The notes under the pieces: generated by a model
The model's input: only the letters and a program-made list of their open reading frames with translations
Told to the model about the DNA's origin: nothing
The model's database searches: none
Origin: JBFHER01 sp041584055
Lineage (GTDB): Bacteria; Bacteroidota; Bacteroidia; Bacteroidales; UBA5342
Direction: 5' to 3'
Assembly: GCA_041584055.1 (NCBI GenBank)
Contig: JBFHER010000092.1
Span: 1-12,888, forward strand
DNA length: 12,888 nt
Program-made: the position numbers and the translations under genes
Shown here: positions 1 to 7,114 of the stretch, piece after piece
Layout: each line of letters opens with the position of its first letter
Position numbering within the stretch: the stretch's first letter is position 1

Positions 1-466
1 CAGCTTGTGCCAGAATTCGTGACTCATAAACCGTTCTGGTCAAGGGTTTTTGTGTGTAAACATGCTTGCCTGCCTTCATGCAATCCAATGTGATCATGGC
101 ATGACTATGATCTGGTGTTGCTATAATGACTGCATCCAGCACAGGGTCCATCACTTTCAGCATTTCTTTGTAATCCTGAAATGCCCATGGTGGAATTTTA
201 TCAGCATATTGTTCAGCAAAAATATTTAGTACTTTATCTATGCGTGTCTGGTCAACATCACAAATTGCGACGATATTTTCATCCAGACAATTTTTAATAT
301 TTGAAAAACCCATTCCAAGACCACAAACACCAATATTAAGTTTCCCTTTCGGCCAAACAGGCAGGGGTTCTTTACATGCCACTGAGCTGAGGGGTAAAGA
401 TGCAACAGCTGCAACTTTTGCAGTGGTTTTGATAAACTCACGTCTTGGGATCTGTTTCTTTTCCAT
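1..466 (-). CDS. Tat-exported Gfo/Idh/MocA family oxidoreductase (3' end outside window)
   Basis: The first 155 residues are visible; the gene runs off the left edge. The start at 466 gives a twin-arginine signal (PRREFIK, residues 8-13) followed by a hydrophobic stretch and a lipobox-like SVAC (Cys31), so it is probably a Tat-exported lipoprotein. A Rossmann fold follows: GLGMGF (49-54), the acidic CDVD (69-72) that ends strand 2, and ATPDHSHA (116-123). The family's EKP motif appears as TQKPL, keeping the Lys (Lys140) but with Gln for Glu. The family uses tightly bound NAD(P) to oxidise or reduce sugars and cyclitols. It lies 6 bp after the isomerase-like gene and is the last visible operon member. 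GMGFSNIK is shared exactly with the oxidoreductase at 1324-2646, suggesting close paralogy. The C-terminal substrate domain is not visible, so the substrate is unknown. Confidence 0.9.
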   Translation of the reverse strand, partial: MEKKQIPRREFIKTTAKVAAVASLPLSSVACKEPLPVWPKGKLNIGVCGLGMGFSNIKNCLDENIVAICDVDQTRIDKVLNIFAEQYADKIPPWAFQDYKEMLKVMDPVLDAVIIATPDHSHAMITLDCMKAGKHVYTQKPLTRTVYESRILAQA

Positions 467-472
467 GGGGAT

Positions 473-1291
473 CTATTTAATCGTCTCAAAAAAGGCCAGG
501 TTCTTCTTTAAATCAGGCATTGGATCCGTCCAGTTATATTCATGTTCGATCACGAACATCCCGCTGAAGTTTTGCCGTTTTAGCTCGGCTGCAACACGTT
601 GCCAATCGATCACCCCTTCACCCCAAACAACGGCATGTCCGCTCTTATCTGTTTTACTGACATCCTTCATATGAATTTCGAAAATCCGCCCCTGCAGCAT
701 TTTCAAACAAGTAGTGGCATCTAATCCTGAACGGGTCCAATGCCCCAGATCGGGGCATGCCCCCATGTATTTACTACGTCCTTTCAGGGCATCTAAAACA
801 ATGGCAGGATCCCAGTATGGGCTAGGTATGGGATGATTGTGGATCGCAACCCGGATATTATATTTCTGACATAAACCATCTACCAACTCCAACTGACTTT
901 GCAAGGGTTCGGAAACAATGGTTTTAATGCCCATGGTTTTGGCAAACGCAAACAATGCCTGCCATTCCTCTTTTTTCTTTGGGCTGATCACACCATAGCT
1001 GATCACCTCGATGTCATGTTTCTTCAAGAGCGCTTTCAGATCATCAATTTGTTGGGCATCCATTGTAAAATTTGTCGTCCGCTTATCGGCCGGACCCATT
1101 AACTGCCCCGGATACAATTCCACAAACTTTATATCAAGGCTTTCCATCTTCTCCAATGCCTCAGAGAGTGTGAACTCTTTAAATGTATAGGCCTGAGAAG
1201 CAATCATCCATTTTGGGGATGTTCCAAAAGCATTGAATACAATCATTGATACAAGTATTAGCATCATTAACTTTGTTCCGGTCTGTTTCAT
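473..1291 (-). CDS. secreted sugar phosphate isomerase/epimerase-like TIM-barrel protein
   Basis: A 272-residue protein of the xylose-isomerase-like/AP-endonuclease-2 TIM-barrel superfamily. An in-frame Met lies 18 codons upstream (1345), but the Met at 1291 opens a proper signal peptide: Lys at 2 and 7, hydrophobic 9-22, likely cleavage after NAFG near residue 23. It also avoids overlapping the upstream gene, so it is preferred. The mature protein has the family's usual metal and catalytic positions at strand ends: VELYPG (Glu59), VSEP (Glu128), IHNHP (His151/153), CPDLGHW (Asp181, His184), IHMKD (His207, Lys209) and VIEHE (Glu249). Secreted members of this family occur with Gfo/Idh/MocA enzymes and act on keto-sugars (epimerisation, elimination or hydration) rather than on sugar phosphates. 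That role here is inferred from context. It is sandwiched between two oxidoreductase genes, with gaps of 32 and 6 bp. Confidence 0.9.
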   Translation of the reverse strand: MKQTGTKLMMLILVSMIVFNAFGTSPKWMIASQAYTFKEFTLSEALEKMESLDIKFVELYPGQLMGPADKRTTNFTMDAQQIDDLKALLKKHDIEVISYGVISPKKKEEWQALFAFAKTMGIKTIVSEPLQSQLELVDGLCQKYNIRVAIHNHPIPSPYWDPAIVLDALKGRSKYMGACPDLGHWTRSGLDATTCLKMLQGRIFEIHMKDVSKTDKSGHAVVWGEGVIDWQRVAAELKRQNFSGMFVIEHEYNWTDPMPDLKKNLAFFETIK

Positions 1292-1323
1292 ATTACAACC
1301 ATTTAAGGGACCCTGTGGATGGC

Positions 1324-2646
1324 TTATAATTCTGGCAACTGCCAACCACTACGGTAAGTGACTTTCATTAACTTATTTGCATCCTCTTCTTCAAATTGAT
1401 TCTTGTCGTTGTTCCAGTGAAGTGTTTTACCCAGGCGCCAGGCAATGTTTCCCATTTCAGAAACGATGGCCACTTTAGATCCAAGAGCAACTCCTGCATT
1501 CAGTTTTCCGCCTTTACGGATACAGGAAATAAAGTTGGCTACATGTTCATTCAATCCTCCCACAGGTGCTTGTTGCGGAACGGGGTTGATGTATGGTTCT
1601 TTTGTTTTTCGATTGACAATTGGAATTACCTCCCATCCGCCACGGCTAACGACGAGCGTGCCATTGGTTCCAATGAATGCAACGCCATGTGCTCTGTTAT
1701 AGGGTCCCATGCCAGGCATCATACCACACTCCCAAACCATTGTGTGCGTGGGGTAATTGTACAAAGCCTGCTGGATATCAGGTGTTTCGATGGCTCCTTT
1801 TTCGTGCTGAAAGACACCACCTCCTGGTGAAATTGAAAGCGGGAAACCGGCATTCATCCCTTCCAGTGCAAAATCCAGGAGATGCACCCCCCAATCGGTC
1901 ATGGTACCTCCAGCATAATCCCAAAACCATCTGAAATTATAATGGAAGCGATTGGTGTTAAAGGGCTTTTCAGGTGCAGGCCCCAGCCACATGTCATAAT
2001 CAACATGTTCCGGAACAGGCTCTTCTTTTCCTGGAGGTATTGGATCGTGATATCCCTTGTAAATCCATGCCTTCACCAATCCGACCTGCCCCAACTTTCC
2101 AGATTTTACGTAATCAGCAGCATCGTTCCAATGTTGAGAAGAGCGTTGCCACATCCCAACCTGTATTACACAATCCGGGTATTTTTCAGCAAGTTTCTCA
2201 AGATACATACATTCCTCTATTGAATGTGCCATTGGTTTTTCAACATAAACATGCTTCCCTGCTTCACAAGCCATGGCTACCATGTTCGCATGCCAATGAT
2301 CCGGAGTTCCGATAATCACAGTATTGATGTCAGGATCTTTCAACATATCCCTGAAATCTGAAAATTTTCGCGGGACACTGCCGGTTATTTTCGCCACTTC
2401 ATCTGAACGGATATCCAATACTTTCTGATCCACATCGCACAAGCCCCCACAAATCACATCTTCCTGACTTAAAAAGGCTTTGATATTTGAAAAACCCATC
2501 CCACGGCAGCCAATCAGACCAACATTGATAGTTTGGATACCTGTACTACAACTTACATAGCCCGGAATCATGGAAGCCACTGCTATTGTACCTGCTACTT
2601 TCCCTGATTTTTCTATGAATTTTCTACGATTAATTTTTTCTTTCAT
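1324..2646 (-). CDS. Tat-exported Gfo/Idh/MocA family oxidoreductase (lipoprotein-type signal)
   Basis: A 440-residue Gfo/Idh/MocA protein. The frame is open to a Met at 2688, but the Met at 2646 places the twin-arginine motif NRRKFIEK at residues 6-13, so it is chosen. A hydrophobic segment and YVSC (lipobox-like, Cys33) follow. The Rossmann domain shows GLIGCRGMG (43-51), CDVD (70-73), TPDHWHA (114-120) and EKP (136-138, Lys137 the usual catalytic lysine). The C-terminal substrate domain has GGTMTDWGVHLLD, i.e. the family pattern Asp251-x3-His255-x2-Asp258, and the MWLGP segment (219-223) common in exported Bacteroidota and Planctomycete members. All key residues are present, so the enzyme should be active with bound NAD(P). 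The reaction is probably oxidation or reduction at a sugar ring carbon; the substrate is not deducible. It sits 44 bp downstream of the next oxidoreductase gene. Confidence 0.93.
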   Translation of the reverse strand: MKEKINRRKFIEKSGKVAGTIAVASMIPGYVSCSTGIQTINVGLIGCRGMGFSNIKAFLSQEDVICGGLCDVDQKVLDIRSDEVAKITGSVPRKFSDFRDMLKDPDINTVIIGTPDHWHANMVAMACEAGKHVYVEKPMAHSIEECMYLEKLAEKYPDCVIQVGMWQRSSQHWNDAADYVKSGKLGQVGLVKAWIYKGYHDPIPPGKEEPVPEHVDYDMWLGPAPEKPFNTNRFHYNFRWFWDYAGGTMTDWGVHLLDFALEGMNAGFPLSISPGGGVFQHEKGAIETPDIQQALYNYPTHTMVWECGMMPGMGPYNRAHGVAFIGTNGTLVVSRGGWEVIPIVNRKTKEPYINPVPQQAPVGGLNEHVANFISCIRKGGKLNAGVALGSKVAIVSEMGNIAWRLGKTLHWNNDKNQFEEEDANKLMKVTYRSGWQLPEL

Positions 2647-2690
2647 GCCTGACTTAAAATTCGAATTTTGTCTTCTCGAATATAGCAATT

Positions 2691-3989
2691 TTACAGTTTA
2701 TATGGTTTTCGGTAATCTCTCGACAATAAATTCTCTGCTTTTTGGGATGCGCCAACCAATGATTGGCTTTTCGGATTCCACTTGATTGTCTCGCCTGTCA
2801 TCATTGCTATTTCACCCAACAAACCTGCCGATATGGCTCTGTTTGCAGCCTCCACATGCGCCAAAGGCAAGGCTCGCGACTTCACACAATCCAGGAAGTT
2901 CCGATGGTGTCCACCTTCTGATTTGGGGAAAACGATTCCCCCTGCAGGCACTTTAAAATCATTTATCACCGGATTGCTAAATGACAGATTTTTTCTTGAC
3001 ACATGGATCCACCCTTCATCACCGTACCAGGTGACGCCCATGCCATTCGTTAACTGAGATGCATTTGCAATTTTCATGGGCAAACCATTTTCGAAAGTCA
3101 TGTCTATGTTAAATTCGAATGGCACATCAAAAAGATTATTTTCCTTGTATACCCCAACACCACTCACCTCTATCGGTCCTGTATTATCAAGCCCCAGTGA
3201 CCAGAGTGCAATGTCAACGTGATGACCACACCAATCGGTTAACTGACCTCCCGAAAAGTCAAGAATCCAGCGCCAGTCCCAGTGCAGAACACCCCTAAAA
3301 GGACGGTAGGCAACAGGTCCCAGCCATTTGTCATAATTGATGTCTTCCGGCGGATCCTGAACGGGTGGCATTCCAATCACCCGATTGTCACCAAGGTTTG
3401 GCAATCCCACTTCTACCTTTTTAATTGTTCCGATGGCACCATTTGCCACAAGTTCACAGGCGCGTCTAAATTTCTCTGTACTCCGTTGCCAACTACCTGT
3501 TTGCCATACAATTCCATTACTTTGAACGGCATCAACAACTTTTTGTCCTTCGTATATTTTTCTAACGAGTGGCTTTTCACCGTACACATCAATTTTACGC
3601 TTTGCCACATCCGTATAGATCAGTGCATGCCAGTGATCGGGAACAGCGATGGATGCAGCATCAAATTTCACCTCATCCAGCATCTCCCTGTAATCTTCAA
3701 AAGCTTCACAGTCCTTGTTACCATAAAATTTATTGATGGCATTTTTAGCGCCTGTCATGTGTTTCTTATCCAAATCACACACAGCCACAAACTGCACATC
3801 CTTTTGTTTTACAAAATTGGTCATATTTCCTTTCCCCATTGACCCAACACCAATTGCTGCCATCAATATTCGATCGCTTGGGGCTGTGTACCCATTCTTT
3901 CCCAATGCACTTGCCGGGATGATTGTTGGAACTACAATTCCACCTACAGCAGCTGCAGCTGCCCTTCCAAGAAATTTTCTTCTATCCAT
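2691..3989 (-). CDS. Tat-exported Gfo/Idh/MocA family oxidoreductase (soluble periplasmic type)
   Basis: A 432-residue Gfo/Idh/MocA protein beginning MDRRKFLGRA, a compact twin-arginine signal directly at the N-terminus, followed by an Ala/Gly/Ile-rich stretch and PASALG near residue 30. There is no lipobox Cys, so unlike the three neighbours it is probably cleaved and released, or left anchored by its signal. Rossmann features: GVGSMG (47-52), CDLD (71-74), VPDHWHA (116-122) and GEKPL (137-141, Lys139). The C-terminal domain has TDWCGHHVDIA with Asp252, His256 and Asp259 in the catalytic pattern. DWRW (237-240) is typical of exported members that process glycosides. All key residues are intact. 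The gene starts 21 bp after the upstream oxidoreductase ends and is clearly co-transcribed. Substrate and direction of catalysis are unknown. Confidence 0.93.
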   Translation of the reverse strand: MDRRKFLGRAAAAAVGGIVVPTIIPASALGKNGYTAPSDRILMAAIGVGSMGKGNMTNFVKQKDVQFVAVCDLDKKHMTGAKNAINKFYGNKDCEAFEDYREMLDEVKFDAASIAVPDHWHALIYTDVAKRKIDVYGEKPLVRKIYEGQKVVDAVQSNGIVWQTGSWQRSTEKFRRACELVANGAIGTIKKVEVGLPNLGDNRVIGMPPVQDPPEDINYDKWLGPVAYRPFRGVLHWDWRWILDFSGGQLTDWCGHHVDIALWSLGLDNTGPIEVSGVGVYKENNLFDVPFEFNIDMTFENGLPMKIANASQLTNGMGVTWYGDEGWIHVSRKNLSFSNPVINDFKVPAGGIVFPKSEGGHHRNFLDCVKSRALPLAHVEAANRAISAGLLGEIAMMTGETIKWNPKSQSLVGASQKAENLLSRDYRKPYKL

Positions 3990-4010
3990 TGTATTTGATT
4001 TGTTTGGTTG

Positions 4011-5348
4011 CTACGCTTTGTGTTGTATCCCTGGTACCGGAACTGGAAATTCCATATCCACATCTCCCATTTTCAGCTCTTTAGGACCAAGTTGCATGGA
4101 TGAATTCATCATTTCCTCCCATGTTACTTTTTTACCTGTGTAAGCAGATGTTCTTGCCATAATAGCAGTCAGCGTTGATTCAGCAGTACGTTCAGCTTCC
4201 ACAACCTGATCTCCTGTACGGATAGCAGTTACAAGATGGATGTGTTCCTGCACATAAGGTGAGACTTTGACGCCCGTTTTATTCCCATTGCTGTCTTTGG
4301 GATAGTCATATTCCCAGATAAGATTACCAGCGTGATCGTAGATTTCGTTTTTGCAGTTTGTATATCCCTTGGTACCAACCACCAGTTCTCCCATTCCATT
4401 GGCACAGCCATCCATTTGACGAGACATACTGTGAGAGAACACGCCGCCGCCAAAATCAAAATCCACACTAAAGAAGTCGTACTGATCACCGGTTAAACGA
4501 TGATGACGCCCCCCCATTGCCACTGCACTGATCGGCTTCCGCCCGACAAACCAGTTAACAACATCAATGTTGTGCACATGTGTATCCAGGATATGATCAC
4601 CACACAGCCAATAAAAATTATTCCAGTTGCGAATCATGTATTCCATGTCGTTCCACCCTTCTTCGCGGGTTCTAAACCATACATGATTTTGCAGCCACCA
4701 GGCTTTTGCTGCCACAATATCTCCAATGGCACCACCAGCAATCTGTTTGTACGTTTCTACATAATCCCTTGAATGACGTCGTTGTGTTCCGGTAACAATG
4801 TTCAATCCCATTTTTTCCGCCTTGCGGGATGTGACCATGATGGAACGGGCACCCACCGGATCCACACATGCCGGCTTTTCCATAAAAACATGTTTTTTTG
4901 CCTCAACACAAGCTTTCAGGTGCTCGGGTCTGAAGTAAGGAGGTGTGGCCAGGATTACCACATCCACATCCAGGGCAATCAACTGTTTATACGCATCGAA
5001 ACCTGCAAAACAGTTCTCTTTGGGCACGTCAACCTTGTTCTTTGCAAGTTTGTTTCTGCAATCGGCCACTTTATCCTGAAAAACATCTGCTAAAGCGATG
5101 ATTTCAAGATTCGGCCCGGCAGCCATAAAATTCAGAGCGGCACCTGTTCCCCGGTTTCCGCATCCTACAAGCCCCGCTTTTAACGGTTTTCCGTCCGGTG
5201 CCCTATCAAGCAGGGGAGGCAATCCAAGTGCTTTATTATCCATCTCTTTTTTACAGGAATTCAGAGCACTTAAGCCCACAATGCCTGCAGCTCCGATGAT
5301 TGTGGTTTTTCCAAGAAACGATCTTCTTGATATATCATTCTTTTCCAT
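4011..5348 (-). CDS. Tat-exported Gfo/Idh/MocA family oxidoreductase (lipoprotein-type signal)
   Basis: A 445-residue Gfo/Idh/MocA protein. The frame extends upstream to a Met at 5399 inside the cytochrome gene, but the Met at 5348 begins MEKNDISRRSFLGKT, a good Tat signal, and leaves a 10-bp gap. A hydrophobic segment and ALNSC (lipobox, Cys32) indicate a Tat lipoprotein. Motifs: LVGCGNRG (60-67), ALADVF (85-90), ATPPYFRPEH (134-143, in place of the neighbours' TPDHWHA), MEKPA (156-160, Lys158), and DTHVHNID (Asp255, His259, Asp262) in the C-terminal domain. The replaced HWHA segment and the longer insertions around 340-360 set it apart from the other three, so it probably takes a different substrate or runs a different step. 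It is the second gene of the operon, directly after the cytochrome fusion. Confidence 0.93.
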   Translation of the reverse strand: MEKNDISRRSFLGKTTIIGAAGIVGLSALNSCKKEMDNKALGLPPLLDRAPDGKPLKAGLVGCGNRGTGAALNFMAAGPNLEIIALADVFQDKVADCRNKLAKNKVDVPKENCFAGFDAYKQLIALDVDVVILATPPYFRPEHLKACVEAKKHVFMEKPACVDPVGARSIMVTSRKAEKMGLNIVTGTQRRHSRDYVETYKQIAGGAIGDIVAAKAWWLQNHVWFRTREEGWNDMEYMIRNWNNFYWLCGDHILDTHVHNIDVVNWFVGRKPISAVAMGGRHHRLTGDQYDFFSVDFDFGGGVFSHSMSRQMDGCANGMGELVVGTKGYTNCKNEIYDHAGNLIWEYDYPKDSNGNKTGVKVSPYVQEHIHLVTAIRTGDQVVEAERTAESTLTAIMARTSAYTGKKVTWEEMMNSSMQLGPKELKMGDVDMEFPVPVPGIQHKA

Positions 5349-5358
5349 GGTCACTATA

Positions 5359-6870
5359 TTATTTATTTTCAATTTCGCATACGACTCTAAATCCGACACT
5401 CTTCACATCTGAATACCACCAGATGCTTTTGGGAATCTGAGGATCCGTTTCCAGCCATTCCCGCGTATATGTTCTGCTTCGATTGGCCACACGCAGATCT
5501 TTGGCCCGATGCAGGAATGCCCCGCCACGCACCACGTGCTCCTGCCCGGTTCTTGGTCCTCTGGGGTTCTTAACGACACCGGCAGGATACTTACTGTATA
5601 CCAATGGGTCGTAAAAGTCCATACAAAACTCTTCAACATTCCCAAGCATATTTTTAAGTCCAAATGGATTTGCTTTAACGAAGTCCGGCTCCTGTGTCAT
5701 CATCGGACTGTTTTCAACATACACAGCATATGAATTTATGACGGCCGTGTCGGCACCAAACAATTTTCCTAACAAGCCCGTTGCTTCAAAATCCTCCGGT
5801 TCGCCTTCAAAGAAATAGGGATTCTGAACACCTCCTCTGGCTGCATATTCCCATTCGGCTTCGGTGGGTAGTCTGTATTTTTTACCTGTGACCTTGCTTA
5901 ACCAACGGCAATAAGTAACTGCCGCATGATGACTCATGGTGATTGCTGGACGTTTCCCTTTTCCCCAACCCTGATCCGGCGCACCCCAAGGAGGCGTTGC
6001 TCCGGTGATGGCATCCACATCTTCATTTACGTTTTCTTCCGCTTCTTTCCGCCCCTGTGATCCTGTTTGCTGGAAAAATGCAAGGTATTCATCCCAGGAT
6101 ACTTCTATCTCACCCATCCAGAAATCATTGACCTCAACTTCTCTCACTGGTCCTTCATCGGCCTGGCGATAAGCTTCCCCTTTGGGGCTTCCCATCAAAA
6201 AGCGACCGCCATTCACTGCCACCATGTTAAATGCCACATTGGAGCCAGGAATATGTTCTTCAAAATTTACGAAATCAGAAACCGCTGTGGGTTCAGTATA
6301 AATATCGGCTGATTCAACCGCTGTTAACAGTGCCACATTGGCACCGTGAGAAGCAGGGTTGTAATGCCCCACATCAATGTGACACGAGATGCACTGTTTG
6401 TCTGCATCCTTACTTTCGGCATAGCGTAAATGCGCTTCGCCGCCCTTGTCACTTAAGGATGCCGGAAATATATTACCATGACATTTCAAACAGCTCTCGT
6501 TGTAAACAAACGCTCTTGCAGCTTCAGGGGTACGTTTAAGATGCCACTGAAAATCGGCGGAATCTTTCGTGTAGAACGAATAAATATCCTTGGCACCATG
6601 TTTTGCCTTTGACCAGGTATACTTTAACAAGTTTCCATCTTTTGGGGGCAAATGGCATTCAGAACAATGTACAACTACCCCGCTGCTGTTGTTTGCATGA
6701 CTCGATAATTTCCAACTGTCATCGGCATGCGTATGCACGTGGCACGACATACAGTATTGATCTGTAGAAGTCACTTTATTGACACCCCTTCCGGCAATAA
6801 CCACAAGAAACATCCCTACAATTATCCCCAGGATTAAAACCGACCATCTAAATAACTTTCCAACTTTCAT
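5359..6870 (-). CDS. NapC/NrfH-like tetraheme cytochrome c fused to FGE/SUMF1-like domain
   Basis: A 503-residue membrane-anchored fusion. Residues 9-27 form a single TM anchor. Residues 40-164 hold four CxxCH haem sites (Cys40/43, Cys69/72, Cys127/130, Cys160/163), resembling the NapC/NirT/NrfH quinol dehydrogenases that pass electrons between the quinone pool and periplasmic enzymes. Residues about 213-500 are a formylglycine-generating-enzyme-like (SUMF1/EgtB/PvdO) fold: GGRFLMGS (221-228), RLPTEAEWEYAARGG (333-347), GNVEEFCMDFY (410-420), VRGGAF (447-452) and VGFRVV (492-497). After RGGAF the sequence reads LHRAKDLRVANRSR, where true FGEs carry the two copper-binding cysteines, so sulfatase maturation is unlikely. 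A structural, binding or partner-docking role is more plausible. It is the promoter-proximal gene of the oxidoreductase operon, suggesting redox coupling to those enzymes (inference). Confidence 0.92.
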   Translation of the reverse strand: MKVGKLFRWSVLILGIIVGMFLVVIAGRGVNKVTSTDQYCMSCHVHTHADDSWKLSSHANNSSGVVVHCSECHLPPKDGNLLKYTWSKAKHGAKDIYSFYTKDSADFQWHLKRTPEAARAFVYNESCLKCHGNIFPASLSDKGGEAHLRYAESKDADKQCISCHIDVGHYNPASHGANVALLTAVESADIYTEPTAVSDFVNFEEHIPGSNVAFNMVAVNGGRFLMGSPKGEAYRQADEGPVREVEVNDFWMGEIEVSWDEYLAFFQQTGSQGRKEAEENVNEDVDAITGATPPWGAPDQGWGKGKRPAITMSHHAAVTYCRWLSKVTGKKYRLPTEAEWEYAARGGVQNPYFFEGEPEDFEATGLLGKLFGADTAVINSYAVYVENSPMMTQEPDFVKANPFGLKNMLGNVEEFCMDFYDPLVYSKYPAGVVKNPRGPRTGQEHVVRGGAFLHRAKDLRVANRSRTYTREWLETDPQIPKSIWWYSDVKSVGFRVVCEIENK

Positions 6871-6903
6871 TCAATTCCTATTAACAATTTCAATTTAAAC
6901 CGC

Positions 6904-6911
6904 CAAATATA
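6904..6911 (-). promoter_or_regulatory. putative -7 promoter box of the oxidoreductase operon
   Basis: Read on the minus strand this is TATATTTG, a full match to the Bacteroidota -7 consensus TAnnTTTG. It lies about 34 bp before the cytochrome ATG, predicting a leader of roughly 25-30 nt. No TTG/TTTG element is visible at the usual -33 distance (about 6930-6934), which suggests a promoter that needs an activator. AT-richness raises the chance of a random match. Confidence 0.45.
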
Positions 6912-6919
6912 TAGGCATC

Positions 6920-6949
6920 CACTTAAATAGTTATTAGCAGGCACTTAAA
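6920..6949 (-). promoter_or_regulatory. direct repeat, candidate operator for the SARP/OmpR-type regulator
   Basis: CACTTAAA occurs at 6920-6927 and again at 6942-6949 (TTTAAGTG on the operon strand), 22 bp apart, about two helical turns. A third partial copy, ACTTAA at 6976-6981, is a further 33 bp on, so all copies fall on an 11-bp phase. The nearest copy ends 8 bp upstream of the TATATTTG box. OmpR/PhoB- and SARP-type winged helices typically bind such direct repeats overlapping the -35 region. The binding protein is inferred to be the divergently encoded regulator. Confidence 0.4.
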
Positions 6950-6957
6950 GCTACCAT

Positions 6958-7073
6958 ATTAAGCTATTAATTTATACTTAATATTTAAATTATTTATTTG
7001 ATATTTAATTAATTAAAAAAAAATAAAATTTCTAATCACATCACTTTATTTAATTCCATATTAATAGCTTAAT
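6958..7073. repeat. perfect 14-bp inverted repeat with arms 6958-6971 and 7060-7073
   Basis: ATTAAGCTATTAAT at 6958-6971 is the exact reverse complement of ATTAATAGCTTAAT at 7060-7073. The arms are 102 bp apart. One lies about 87 bp upstream of the operon start and the other about 41 bp upstream of the regulator start. Such spacing suits two protein-binding sites in opposite orientation, one per divergent promoter, better than an RNA hairpin. The low-complexity AT background makes chance possible but not likely for a 14-base exact match. Confidence 0.45.
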
Positions 7074-7114
7074 TTTCGAATAATATTTCTACTTTTATCC
7101 CACTAAATGTCGAA

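Larger units (their letters stand above)
6871..7114. other. divergent AT-rich intergenic control region
   Basis: This 244-bp gene-free stretch separates the leftward operon from the rightward regulator gene. It is strongly AT-rich, including a 9-base A run at 7015-7023 and many TTAA/TATTT steps, and encodes no convincing protein. It contains the operon's -7-like box, a phased direct repeat and a 14-bp inverted repeat, each listed separately. For the regulator gene the best -7-like match is TACTTTTA at 7090-7097 (last base off consensus), which would leave a very short leader. TTTATTTG at 6993-7000 is another near match. Neither is strong enough to call. Confidence 0.7.

Noticed and set aside
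240..674. 144-codon open frame on the plus strand
   Set aside because: It is antisense to two well-supported minus-strand genes with family motifs, and its translation has no recognisable features.
1292..1345. upstream extension of the isomerase-like protein to a Met at 1345
   Set aside because: It would overlap the preceding gene by 22 bp and bury the signal peptide; the Met at 1291 opens a normal signal sequence.
3282..3842. 186-codon open frame on the plus strand
   Set aside because: It lies wholly antisense to the intact Gfo/Idh/MocA gene at 2691-3989, has no recognisable domain, and has a low-complexity shadow-like composition.
5349..5399. upstream extension of the oxidoreductase to a Met at 5399
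   Set aside because: It would overlap the cytochrome gene by 41 bp and push the Tat motif away from the N-terminus; the start at 5348 fits better.
5359..6230. active sulfatase-maturing formylglycine-generating enzyme
   Set aside because: The fold is right, but the cysteine pair expected after RGG is absent and no sulfatase gene is visible.
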